13,854 nucleotides of DNA. Source: Clostridia bacterium. Its GTDB lineage: Bacteria; Bacillota_A; Clostridia; Oscillospirales; CAG-272. The notes under the pieces are model-generated. The model was not told the origin of the DNA. It saw only the letters and a list, made by a program, of their open reading frames with translations, and made no database searches. Shown piece after piece: positions 1 to 7,705 of this stretch (position 1 is its first letter; each line of letters starts with the position of its first letter). Made by a program: the position numbers and the translations under genes. The stretch lies in contig JAGBZZ010000036.1 in NCBI GenBank assembly GCA_017652965.1, forward strand, positions 1 through 13,854, read 5' to 3'.

Positions 1-1547
1 AGGGGATAGAGGCAAAGATCACGCTTGCCCCCCACGGGCGGTTCTCGCTGTCGTACGGCGTTGCCTTTTCCTCGGCCTCGGCCGAGGAGGCCGAAAGGGC
101 CCTTTCGGCCGCCCTTGCCACCCACGACCCCTTTGCCGAGGCCGAGGAGCGCTTCAACCTTTGGATGGAGGAAAACGCCCCCCGCCTGACACTTGACGAC
201 CCGGATCTTTTGCGGGTCTATTATTACCGCTTTTTCGTTATAAAATGCGCCGTCCATACCCCGTCTCAGCTTTTTGCCGATCCGATTTTCCCCGGCCGCG
301 CGGTCTACGAATCGCCGTTTGGTGAGTGGTTCGGCTGTCCGATCGGGCTTCCGATCGCTTTGCAGCTGGAGGAGATGCGCTGGATGAAGGGCAGAGAGGC
401 CGCCCGCGATCACATCGGGGCGTGGTGCCTCGGCCTTGGGCATACGCAGACCTATATCCAGTATACCCCCATGGCCATCTGGCGCTTCTGTCTTGAGCGC
501 GGGGATCTTTCGCTTATGAAGGAGGCCTATCCCGCCTGCCGCGCCTTTACCCTGCGCGGGCTTCCCCCCGAAAGGGCGGGGGAATTGCCGATTACGAAGG
601 GAAGCTGGCTGACGGGGGCGGAATACCAGCCCTCCTTTTATCAGTACACCACCCCGCCGTGGGACTGGCGGTATGACAACGAGGGCATCCGTGCAGGGCT
701 TGCCGATGCCCCGCGCAGGCTTTTGCGCGCCGATGCCGCGGCTATGCACCTTGCCAACCTCACCGCCGTGCGCGATATGGCCGAGCGGCTCGGCTACCGC
801 ACCGATGCCGCCCTCTTCGGGGCGGCCGCCGCCGAGGCCGAAAGGACCCTGACCGACAGGCTTTACAGCCGTGAGCATCGCTTCTTCTTTGACCGTGACG
901 TCGAGAGGGATGCCCTTTGCGACCGCGCGGCAGGCTATGCGGGCTTCCTCCCCCTCCTTTTCGGGCTTCTTGGGGATGAGTATGCCCACGTCTTGGATGC
1001 CCTGTCGGAAGGGCGCTTTGCCGCAGGGCTTACCCTGACCACGGCGGCCAAGGACTGCCCCATGTACTGGTTTGACAGCCATATCGTGTACGGTGGGGAT
1101 ACCTCCTATGCGACCCCCCATCATTATCCGACAGCCTGGAACGGCCCGATCTGGCCGTTTGCCGTTTCGCTTGTGCTTTCGGCACTCGGCAGGGCGGCCG
1201 AGCGGATGCCGGAGTATCGCCCCCTCTTCCTCCGCCTTTTTGCGGAGTATACAGAGCTGCACTTTCTCGGCGGTGAGCGCACCCTGCCCTGCATCGTGGA
1301 GCATTACCGCGTCGGGGACGGTATGCCGCTTTCCCCGTATACCGAGTATTTTCACTCCAAGTGGATCGACCTCTTCCTTTCCTATTTCGCGGGCATCGGC
1401 TACGAGGAGGGGGAGGTGCGCTTTGCCCCCCTTACCGACGTGGACTTTGTCCTTGAGGGGGTCATGCTGGGCGGTAAGTGCTACCGCTTTGAGCAAAAGC
1501 ACGCGGACGGGCGCCTTGTCCGTACCGCCACCGTGATGGCGCCGTGA
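1..1547 (+). CDS. Six-hairpin (MGH1/GH63/GH37-like) glycoside hydrolase, 5' end outside the window
   Basis: The reading frame is open from base 3 to the TGA at 1545-1547, so the Met at 165 is internal and the start lies upstream of the window. The visible 514 residues look like the (alpha/alpha)6-barrel C-terminal catalytic part of the mannosylglycerate-hydrolase/trehalase/GH63 group. Supporting motifs are an N-terminal W-M-E-E-N-A-P linker, a Y-D-N-E-G-I-R segment near base 673 that could carry the catalytic acid, a T-A-W-N-G-P-I-W-P-F motif near 1130 (the clan's usual R/N-G-P-x-W-P), and P-Y-T-E-Y-F near 1339, where the glutamate sits at the usual general-base position. The exact GH family and substrate cannot be fixed from sequence alone. 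It is followed after 48 nt by a GH10 gene, so it probably acts on the same polysaccharide's oligomers. Clan membership is fairly safe; catalytic residue assignment is inference. Confidence 0.75.
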   Translation, partial: GIEAKITLAPHGRFSLSYGVAFSSASAEEAERALSAALATHDPFAEAEERFNLWMEENAPRLTLDDPDLLRVYYYRFFVIKCAVHTPSQLFADPIFPGRAVYESPFGEWFGCPIGLPIALQLEEMRWMKGREAARDHIGAWCLGLGHTQTYIQYTPMAIWRFCLERGDLSLMKEAYPACRAFTLRGLPPERAGELPITKGSWLTGAEYQPSFYQYTTPPWDWRYDNEGIRAGLADAPRRLLRADAAAMHLANLTAVRDMAERLGYRTDAALFGAAAAEAERTLTDRLYSREHRFFFDRDVERDALCDRAAGYAGFLPLLFGLLGDEYAHVLDALSEGRFAAGLTLTTAAKDCPMYWFDSHIVYGGDTSYATPHHYPTAWNGPIWPFAVSLVLSALGRAAERMPEYRPLFLRLFAEYTELHFLGGERTLPCIVEHYRVGDGMPLSPYTEYFHSKWIDLFLSYFAGIGYEEGEVRFAPLTDVDFVLEGVMLGGKCYRFEQKHADGRLVRTATVMAP

Positions 1548-1595
1548 CGTGCCGCGCGTATCTTGCACGAAATGTACAGGAAGGAGAAGATACAC

Positions 1596-2927
1596 ATGAA
1601 CGAGCGCAGAGAAGTGCTTTCCGCCTTTGAAAAGCAAAGAGAGATGACAGAGGAAAGGGTCACACGGGATATCGAGGCATACCGCAAGGGGGATGGGCGC
1701 ATCACGGTCACCGATGCCGCAGGCAGACCTCTGTCGGGGGCGACCGTGCGGGTAAGCCAAAAGAACCACGCCTTTCGCTTTGGCGCCAATCTTTTCATGC
1801 TTGACGAGCTGGAGTGTGAGGAAAAGAACCAAAAATACAAAGAATACTTTGCAAACATCTTTAATATCGCCACCCTTCCGTTCTATTGGCGGGATCTGGA
1901 GCCGACCCCCGGCAGATGCCGCTTTGCCAAGGACAGTGAAAGGATCTATCGCCGCCCGCCCATCGAGCTTTGCGTGGAATACTGCCGCGCCCATGGGATC
2001 GAGCCGCGCGAGCACTGTCTGAATTACGAATCCTGGATCCCCGATTGGCTCATCGACGAAGAGGTTCCGCGCATTAAGGAAAAGCTTGAGGAGCGGATAC
2101 GCATCTTAGCCGAGCACTACGCCGGCGTGATCCCGCGCTGGGAGGTCACAAACGAGACCCTGTATCACCGCCGCGGGCAGAAGGTCTCTGCCTTTTACCA
2201 TGAGCCCGATTACGTGGAGTGGAGCTTTAAGACGGCGGAAAAATATCTCGGCGGCAACACGCTTGTGATCAACGATGCCCACTGCAATATCTGGGCGGGA
2301 GCCTTTAACCACGAAAGAAGTGCCTATTATATGCAGATCGAAAACGCCCTTGCCAAGGGGTGCCGCATCGATGCTGTCGGCCTGCAGTTTCATATGTTCT
2401 TCCAAAGGGAGCACGAGGCCGCCTCGACCCGCCTTTTTTACGATCCCTCCCATCTTTTTGAGGTGATGGATACCTACGCGGGCCTTTCGCGCCCGCTTGG
2501 CATCACCGAGATCACGGTGCCTGCCTATTCGGCCATGGCCGAGGACGAGGCGATCCAGGCCGAGATCCTCGAATATCTGTATTCCATCTGGTTTTCGCAT
2601 CCCGCGATGGAGGAGATCATTTACTGGAACCTTGTGGACGGCTATGCCGCCTTTGCCCCCCAGGGGGATATGACGGCGGGGGAGAACCGTTACTTTGGCG
2701 GCCTTCTGCGCTTTGACCTGTCCCCGAAGCCTGCCTACCTCACTCTGGAAAGGCTCATCAAGCGGAGGTGGCATACCGAGGCATCGCTTGTCACCGATGC
2801 CGACGGTGCGTGCGCCTTCCGCGGCTTTTTCGGCGACTATGACGTCAGCGTTACGGTTGGCGGCGTGACCGCCCACCGCACGGCTACCCTTGCCCGTGGG
2901 GGCGGGGAGATCACTCTGCGGCTTTGA
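1596..2927 (+). CDS. Glycoside hydrolase family 10 (endo-1,4-beta-xylanase-like), cytoplasmic
   Basis: This 443-residue protein carries the GH10 signatures. These are W-E-V-T-N-E with acid/base Glu187 (usual W-D-V-x-N-E), I-D-A-V-G-L-Q-F-H around 258-266, G-I-T-E-I-T-V with nucleophile Glu305, and Y-W-N-L-V-D-G near 342-350 matching the usual W-G-x-x-D-G. Residues about 35-66 form a small beta segment (G-R-P-L-S-G-A-T-V then H-A-F-R-F-G) common before divergent GH10 barrels, and the C-terminus has the G-A-C-A-F-R-G-F-F-G-D-Y pattern seen in the same group. There is no signal peptide, so it probably cleaves imported xylo-oligosaccharides in the cytoplasm rather than polymeric xylan. I chose ATG 1596 because AAGGAG lies 9 nt upstream; an in-frame TTG at 1563 and ATG at 1572 lack such a site. 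It sits 48 nt after the upstream glycosidase and 18 nt before the transporter gene. Confidence 0.92.
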   Translation: MNERREVLSAFEKQREMTEERVTRDIEAYRKGDGRITVTDAAGRPLSGATVRVSQKNHAFRFGANLFMLDELECEEKNQKYKEYFANIFNIATLPFYWRDLEPTPGRCRFAKDSERIYRRPPIELCVEYCRAHGIEPREHCLNYESWIPDWLIDEEVPRIKEKLEERIRILAEHYAGVIPRWEVTNETLYHRRGQKVSAFYHEPDYVEWSFKTAEKYLGGNTLVINDAHCNIWAGAFNHERSAYYMQIENALAKGCRIDAVGLQFHMFFQREHEAASTRLFYDPSHLFEVMDTYAGLSRPLGITEITVPAYSAMAEDEAIQAEILEYLYSIWFSHPAMEEIIYWNLVDGYAAFAPQGDMTAGENRYFGGLLRFDLSPKPAYLTLERLIKRRWHTEASLVTDADGACAFRGFFGDYDVSVTVGGVTAHRTATLARGGGEITLRL

Positions 2928-2945
2928 TGCGGGGCAAGGATCACT

Positions 2946-3821
2946 ATGCCGGTGCTTATGTATCTTGCGGCTGTCCTGTCCGCGGTCGTCCAGTCTGCCT
3001 CGGCCAAGCTTTTTAACCGCCACTCGGATTCTGCCGCCACCTTTAATTTCATCAAGGCGCTCACTGCCCTCGGGCTTTTTGCCCTTTTGGCCGTCGGCGG
3101 CTTTACCCTGCATCTGCCCACCCTTCTTTGGGGGCTTGCCTTCGGTGCTTGCCAGGCTGCCTCCATGTACGCGGGCTACCGGGCCCTGTGCCTCGGGCCG
3201 ATGGCGCCCACCAGCATGCTGGTCTCCTTTTCGGTAGCTATGCCCATCCTTTGGGGGCTGAGCGTCGGTGGGGAAGCCTTAAAGCCCCTGCAGATCCCCG
3301 GGCTTATCCTTCTTTTTGCCGCCATGATCCTTACCAATGCCGATAAGCTTTTCCGTCGGCTTCCCGATACGGCTGCCCCGCGCAGTGCGGGCGGGTACGG
3401 GGTGTGGCTTTCCTTTGTTGCCCTCACCTTTCTTTGTAACGGGTGCGGCTCGATCCTGCAAAAGGAGCATCAGGTGCGCTATCCTGCGGCCTACACCCGT
3501 GAATTTATGCTGGCCGCCATGCTGGTTTGCGCTCTCTCCTTTTCGGTGCTGCTTTTTCTGAAAAGGGCGCCGCACGCGCATCGCCCGACGGGTGGCAAGC
3601 GCTACGGCGTGCTTGCGGGGGTCACCATGGGGCTTTCCGGCTTTCTGACCCTTTCGCTTTCGGGGGCCGAGAAGGCCTCGATCCTATTCCCCATGATCTC
3701 AGCCGGGACTCTCCTTGGGGTGCTTTTGTGCGGCAGGCTCCTCTTCCGCGAAAGGCTGAGGCTAAACCACTATCTTGCCCTCCTTTGCGGCATTTTGGCC
3801 GTGGTGCTTTTGAAGCTGTAG
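2946..3821 (+). CDS. EamA/DMT-superfamily transporter
   Basis: This 291-residue, very hydrophobic protein has about ten predicted membrane segments arranged as two EamA-like halves. Each half ends in the typical G-E-x-L-x-x-x-Q-x-x-G-L-I-L-L (about 108-123) or F-R-E-R-L-x-x-N-x-Y-L-A-L-L-x-G (about 267-282) pattern. The family exports or imports small metabolites, amino acids and sugars by secondary transport; the substrate here is unknown. The start is ATG 2946 with AAGGA five nucleotides upstream, 18 nt after the GH10 stop, so it is probably co-transcribed with the two glycosidases. A transporter of this family inside a xylanase operon is less usual than a sugar ABC or MFS/GPH porter. No terminator follows; the next promoter begins 17 nt downstream of its TAG stop. 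Confidence 0.85.
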   Translation: MPVLMYLAAVLSAVVQSASAKLFNRHSDSAATFNFIKALTALGLFALLAVGGFTLHLPTLLWGLAFGACQAASMYAGYRALCLGPMAPTSMLVSFSVAMPILWGLSVGGEALKPLQIPGLILLFAAMILTNADKLFRRLPDTAAPRSAGGYGVWLSFVALTFLCNGCGSILQKEHQVRYPAAYTREFMLAAMLVCALSFSVLLFLKRAPHAHRPTGGKRYGVLAGVTMGLSGFLTLSLSGAEKASILFPMISAGTLLGVLLCGRLLFRERLRLNHYLALLCGILAVVLLKL

Positions 3822-3837
3822 GCGGCCGCCGCAGGGC

Positions 3838-3866
3838 TTGACAGAGAAGGCAAACTGTGATATTCT
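3838..3866 (+). promoter_or_regulatory. SigA-type promoter for the nitrilase-esterase unit
   Basis: TTGACA at 3838-3843 is a perfect -35. A 17-bp spacer ends in TG plus one base, giving an extended -10 at TATTCT (3861-3866). Transcription would start near 3873, about 30 nt before the ATG at 3902, leaving a short leader with GGGAGG at 3888-3893. The site shows that the two downstream genes can be expressed apart from the glycosidase operon. Confidence 0.8.
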
Positions 3867-3901
3867 AAGCATAACGAAAGCAAAGACGGGAGGATACCCA
3901 A

Positions 3902-4843
3902 ATGGCCAATTACAAAAAGATCGCCACCTTCTTCTTCGGTCCGCCCACCGTCAAGGGGCGCCCTGCGGGGGTAAGCATGGTGGACGTCGTCTGGAATCAT
4001 CTGCGCGTCCGTATGGACCGCGCCATGCAGGATATGCCCGACCTTATCGTCCTGCCCGAGGTTGCCGACCGCCCCTCGGACCTTAGCATCGAGGAGAAGC
4101 TTGCGTTTTACGAGGAGCGCGGCGACACGATTCTTGAAAGGCTTTGCGCCTATGCGCGTGAGCATGCGGTATTTATTATGTACAACGCCGTCAGACGTGT
4201 CGAGGATGGCGAGTATCGCAACGCCAGCACCCTTATCGACCGCATGGGCACGCCGATCTACCGCTATGACAAGACCTTCCCGGTCGTGTTTGAAATGACC
4301 GATTATAAGGTAAAGCCGGGCACGGGGGCACGGGTCGTGGACTGTGAGCTTGGCAGGGTCGGGGCGGTTATCTGCTTTGATATGAACTTTGAGGAGCTGC
4401 GGCAGGAGTATGCCCGCTTGAAGCCGGATCTTATCCTCTTCAGCTCTAATTATCACGGTGGCCTTGCCCGCAATTCCTTTGCCTATGACACCCGCAGCTA
4501 TCTTGTCGCCTCGATAGGGGCAGGCGGCCCGGGTGGGGTCGTGAACCCCCTCGGCGTTGACGTTGCCACCGTCTCCAGCTATGAGTATATGACGGTTGCC
4601 ACGATCAACCTCGACTACGTCGTGTGCCACCTGGATGAAAACCGCGGCGCCAAATTCAACGCCCTGAAGGCAAAATACGGCCCGAAGGTCAAGATCGACA
4701 CGCCAAGCTATCTCGGCCCTGCCATCATCACCAGTGAGTGTGAGGAAATGACGGCTATGGATTTTGTGCGGGAATTTGACCTGGAGCTTTTGGATGATTA
4801 CCTTGACCGCTCTCGCGCGGTGAGAGAGGAGCATCTTGTATGA
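3902..4843 (+). CDS. Carbon-nitrogen hydrolase (nitrilase superfamily)
   Basis: This 313-residue cytoplasmic enzyme has the Glu-Lys-Cys triad of the nitrilase superfamily: Glu53 in L-P-E, Lys124 in Y-D-K-T-F, and Cys158 in I-C-F-D-M-N-F, at the normal spacing. Such enzymes hydrolyse amides, ureides or N-acyl groups through a cysteine thioester; this branch has no substrate I can name. Residues from about 255 onward are a C-terminal extension rich in acidic and basic residues, beyond the usual alpha-beta-beta-alpha core of about 260 residues. The start is ATG 3902 with GGGAGG 8 nt upstream and its own promoter. Its stop overlaps the start of the SGNH esterase gene by 4 nt, so the two are translationally coupled and probably act on the same or linked substrate, possibly removing an acyl or amide decoration. 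That role is inference. Confidence 0.91.
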   Translation: MANYKKIATFFFGPPTVKGRPAGVSMVDVVWNHLRVRMDRAMQDMPDLIVLPEVADRPSDLSIEEKLAFYEERGDTILERLCAYAREHAVFIMYNAVRRVEDGEYRNASTLIDRMGTPIYRYDKTFPVVFEMTDYKVKPGTGARVVDCELGRVGAVICFDMNFEELRQEYARLKPDLILFSSNYHGGLARNSFAYDTRSYLVASIGAGGPGGVVNPLGVDVATVSSYEYMTVATINLDYVVCHLDENRGAKFNALKAKYGPKVKIDTPSYLGPAIITSECEEMTAMDFVREFDLELLDDYLDRSRAVREEHLV

Positions 4844-5427
4844 AAAAGATCTATCTGATCGGCGATTCTATCCGCGTGGGGGCAACCGGTAGCCCGGGGT
4901 ACGGCGTGTACGTAAAGGAAAAGCTGCAGGGGAAGGCCGAGGTCTACGCCCCGGCGGCGAACTGCGCCTTCGCGCAGCATACCTTCCGCTATCTGCACGA
5001 GTGGGCGGTAAGCGCCCCGCGGGAGGAGATCGACGTTGTCCACTGGAATAACGGCCTTTGGGACGTGCTTCGCCTTCTCGGGGACGATCCGTTTACCGAC
5101 CTTGACTATTACGGCGTGCTTCTTGTGCGCCTTCATAAGCGCATTCGCCTGCTCTTTCCGAAGGCGAAGATCATCTTTGCCCTCTCTACCTCGGTCAAGG
5201 AGGAATGGGCAAAGCCCGACTTTCTGCGCCTGAACCGCGATATCGAGCAGTACAACCAAAAGGCGATCGAGGTGCTGACCCCCCTCGGTGTCAGCTTTGA
5301 TGACCTGTATACCGTCAGCTGTGGCTTTGCCGACTCTCTCCGCTCGGACTGGGTGCATTTCGGCGAGGAGGCCTCCAAGCTTCTTTCGGATGCGGTCATC
5401 GCCTCTATTGATCGCGTGCTTTCCTAA
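4840..5427 (+). CDS. SGNH/GDSL-family hydrolase (probable carbohydrate esterase)
   Basis: The 195-residue protein has the SGNH blocks in order: I-G-D-S-I with nucleophile Ser10, an N-N-G-L-W-D block III at 70-75 providing the oxyanion Asn, and D-W-V-H-F with Asp170 and His173 completing the triad. Its length matches single-domain GDSL esterases such as acetylxylan or rhamnogalacturonan acetylesterases, and no signal peptide is present, so it acts in the cytoplasm. The ATG overlaps the nitrilase TGA (ATGA) and AGAGGAG lies 8 nt upstream. Nearby glycosidases make deacetylation of imported oligosaccharides the likely job, but the coupling to a nitrilase is not explained by that. The gene ends six nucleotides before the stem of a terminator shared with the converging operon. 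Confidence 0.9.
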   Translation: MKKIYLIGDSIRVGATGSPGYGVYVKEKLQGKAEVYAPAANCAFAQHTFRYLHEWAVSAPREEIDVVHWNNGLWDVLRLLGDDPFTDLDYYGVLLVRLHKRIRLLFPKAKIIFALSTSVKEEWAKPDFLRLNRDIEQYNQKAIEVLTPLGVSFDDLYTVSCGFADSLRSDWVHFGEEASKLLSDAVIASIDRVLS

Positions 5428-5432
5428 AAAAG

Positions 5433-5464
5433 GAAAAAGCCCCCTGTTGTCAGGGGCCTTTTTC
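5433..5464. terminator. Bidirectional intrinsic terminator between SGNH gene and kinase gene
   Basis: Arms 5433-5446 and 5451-5464 form a 14-position stem with one C-C mismatch around a TTGT loop. The stem has a CCCCTG/CAGGGG core flanked by A5 and T5 tracts, so each direction reads a GC stem followed by a T run. It closes the + strand nitrilase-esterase unit. On the - strand it lies immediately after the kinase stop codon at 5465-5467. Confidence 0.88.
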
Positions 5465-6514
5465 TTATACCGTGAGATCGCACCTGCGTGCGATCTCGTA
5501 ATGCGTAAAGTACTCTTCCTCCATGGGGATCCAGCGGGAAAGAAAGCGCGCAAGCATTTCCTCGCCGTTGCGCACACGGATGCGCTCGGTCTGCTCGGCG
5601 GGTGTCACATCCGAAAACACCGTCAGGGTGGCATAGTCCCCAAAGATGGGGTGAAGGCTGTACGAGCCCTCTACGATGCGGTAGTGCGCATCCGTGATGC
5701 TTCTTTTGCCGTGGTAGTCCATCCGGCCGCAGTCAAAGATGCGGTAGGCAAAGCCCTCCCGCTTGCCGACAAACGGCAGGATCTCCTCGCAAAATCTCTC
5801 GTGGTGGATGTTCTGCCCCGGGGTGCGGAAGCGCTCCTCACTGCGCAGGGCAGGGGGCAGGAAGAAGTCGTCCATATGGATGACCTCCCCCTCAAGGGCG
5901 ATCCTCAAAGCCTCGGAGAGGGTGGTCTTGCCCGAGGCGGCGCGCCCGTCAATGGCGATGACGCAGGGGGCATCCCCCTCCCCGTGATCCTTGACCCGCT
6001 CTAAGATCGGGATCGCGCGGCAAAGGCGGGCGCTTACAATGCGATAGGCGGGGCGCTCGGCACGGCGGTAGGCCTCGCTGTGATGCACCGCCCGTATGCC
6101 GCCCGCGGTGTAGCTTTTCACGTACTCCTCAAATTCCGCACAGGAAAAGCCGGGCGCATGGGCACGCAAAAGCTCGTGCGCCCTTTCAAGGTAAGCGCAA
6201 AAGCGCGCATCTCCGTCCTCTGCTACCGTGCAGGAGGCGCAAAAGAGGCGGAAAAGCCACACAAGCGGCAACCCCCGCGCCCGCCAGGCGGCAAGGCTCA
6301 CACGGCATACACTGTCCGAGATCGGCTCATAAAGCGGGCCGTCACACGGCGGGGTGGCTTCATACTCGGCCTCCAGCGCCGCCCACGCGGCGGCGGGGTC
6401 ATGCAAAAGATGCTCTGCCCCGTGGGATGCCTGATAGCAAAGCTTGACAACATCCTGCGGTGTCATGGCAGGGTGGCGGGCAAGCTGGTCGGTAAGACAG
6501 TCGGTAAAGGTCAT
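5465..6514 (-). CDS. Uridine-kinase-like P-loop kinase with an uncharacterised N-terminal domain
   Basis: The 349-residue protein has two parts. Residues about 1-170 form a domain I do not recognise by name, with H-G-A-E-H-L-L (31-37), E-P-I-S-D-S-V-C-R-V (63-72) and V-H-H-S-E-A-Y-R (143-150) as apparent conserved-looking blocks. Residues about 184-349 are a P-loop kinase: Walker A G-R-A-A-S-G-K-T (190-197), M-D-D-F-F (214-218) where uridine kinases place a catalytic Asp, and R-W-I-P-M-E-E-E-Y-F near the C-terminus, typical of this family. It presumably phosphorylates a nucleoside or other small molecule; the substrate is unknown. The ATG at 6514 has GAGGAG 7 nt upstream. It is the last gene of the ABC operon, 18 nt after the binding-protein stop, which hints that it acts on the imported ligand (inference). 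Confidence 0.78.
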   Translation of the reverse strand: MTFTDCLTDQLARHPAMTPQDVVKLCYQASHGAEHLLHDPAAAWAALEAEYEATPPCDGPLYEPISDSVCRVSLAAWRARGLPLVWLFRLFCASCTVAEDGDARFCAYLERAHELLRAHAPGFSCAEFEEYVKSYTAGGIRAVHHSEAYRRAERPAYRIVSARLCRAIPILERVKDHGEGDAPCVIAIDGRAASGKTTLSEALRIALEGEVIHMDDFFLPPALRSEERFRTPGQNIHHERFCEEILPFVGKREGFAYRIFDCGRMDYHGKRSITDAHYRIVEGSYSLHPIFGDYATLTVFSDVTPAEQTERIRVRNGEEMLARFLSRWIPMEEEYFTHYEIARRCDLTV

Positions 6515-6532
6515 AAGAGGGCTCCTCGCGGT

Positions 6533-7705
6533 TTATTCGGCAAAGAAGGATCTGGTGTCGATCTTCTGATAACCGCCGAATGCGGCAGGGGCTGCAAAGA
6601 TCTCCTCTGCCATATCCACCCCAAGGAAGGCACGGCAGATCTCGTTGGTCTTTGCGGTCATATCGACGTCAGCAAAGAGGTCGGGGTAGACGGTCTTGGC
6701 GACAAACCAGGTGTTGATGAGGGCGATCTCGTAGTTGGTGTAGTAGGCGTTGTAGGCCATCTGGAGGTAGACCTCCCCCTCCTGCCATGCACGGCAGGTA
6801 TCAAACATGGTGCTGTCCTCGCGGTAAAGCGGGATGATATTCTTGACGGCGGCCGCATCGATGATCATGACGTCGATGTCCGCGCCGATATCCACAAACT
6901 TCTCCTCCTCGATGGCCTGCATCCCGGTAGCCGAAAGACCGCTGACGGCGTTCTTTACGTTGGCGATCTCAAAGGAGATATACTGCTCGGCCGTCATCAG
7001 ATGGTTGGTCGTGCCCCAGTTGCCAAGCCCGCAGATATACACACTCGGCTTGTCAGCCTCTGCAATATCGGCGGTACGGGCGGTGATCTCGGCGGCCTCC
7101 GCCTTGATAAACGAGACAAGCGTAGCGGCCTTTTCCTCCTCACCAAAGATTTGGCCAAGCAGGGTCATCGTGGCATAAAAGGACTCGTCAAAGACACCGT
7201 TTGCCCCCGATTTCAGGGTGATGACAGGCACGCCAAGCTGCTCCTCCAGGGCATTTGCCTTTTCCACGTCCTCGTATTCCGAGATCACGATGTCGGGGTT
7301 GCAGGCAAGGATCTTTTCGGCCTCGGCGGTCTGCGCCATCGGGCCGCCCACCCCGCAGGAGGGCAGGGTGGCAAATGTCTGTCCAAAGGCAAGCACGTAA
7401 GGCCGCGCAACAGAGTCAAACATCGCGGGGCGCCCGTCAAGGGTGGTGTTGTCGATATCCTCCACCCCGCAAAGAAGCGAGACGTCACCGATATAGCTGT
7501 ACATGCGCAAGGCGCCCGCCCCGATGCAAACGACACGGCGGTAGCCGCCGGGGGTGACGGTCACCTCACGGCCGATCATATCGGTCACCGTTATCTCATT
7601 TCCTGCGGTGGTGGCGGCCGTGGTGCCGCCCGTCAGGTCGCAGGCAGAAAGCGAAAGCGCAAGCGAAAGGATAAGCAGGATCGCGGAAATTTTCTTGATA
7701 CTCAT
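6533..7705 (-). CDS. ABC transporter substrate-binding lipoprotein (FecB/BtuF type)
   Basis: This 390-residue protein starts with a lipoprotein signal peptide: K4-K5, a hydrophobic stretch 6-20 and lipobox L-S-A-C with Cys22 as the lipidated residue. A short Thr/Gly/Ala linker follows, then a periplasmic-binding-protein fold of the TroA/FecB class, beginning with the characteristic I-T-V-T-D-M-I-G-R-E-V-T-V. A later segment G-L-G-N-W-G-T-T-N-H (about 225-234) resembles a ligand-contact loop of one FecB-like subgroup. Family ligands are ferric siderophores, haem, cobalamin or molybdate; which applies cannot be told here. Its ATG overlaps the ATPase stop by 4 nt, with GAGGAG 7 nt upstream. The binding protein comes third in this operon, after permease and ATPase, whereas it is usually first. 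Confidence 0.9.
   Translation of the reverse strand: MSIKKISAILLILSLALSLSACDLTGGTTAATTAGNEITVTDMIGREVTVTPGGYRRVVCIGAGALRMYSYIGDVSLLCGVEDIDNTTLDGRPAMFDSVARPYVLAFGQTFATLPSCGVGGPMAQTAEAEKILACNPDIVISEYEDVEKANALEEQLGVPVITLKSGANGVFDESFYATMTLLGQIFGEEEKAATLVSFIKAEAAEITARTADIAEADKPSVYICGLGNWGTTNHLMTAEQYISFEIANVKNAVSGLSATGMQAIEEEKFVDIGADIDVMIIDAAAVKNIIPLYREDSTMFDTCRAWQEGEVYLQMAYNAYYTNYEIALINTWFVAKTVYPDLFADVDMTAKTNEICRAFLGVDMAEEIFAAPAAFGGYQKIDTRSFFAE

Noticed and set aside
1563..1595. TTG (1563) or ATG (1572) start for the GH10 gene.
   Set aside because: The purine-rich ribosome site AAGGAG lies inside this stretch and is properly spaced for ATG 1596.
3822..3831. Perfect 10-bp palindrome GGCGGCCGCC after the transporter stop.
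   Set aside because: It has no loop or T run, so it is neither a terminator nor a clear operator; it is common by chance at this GC content.
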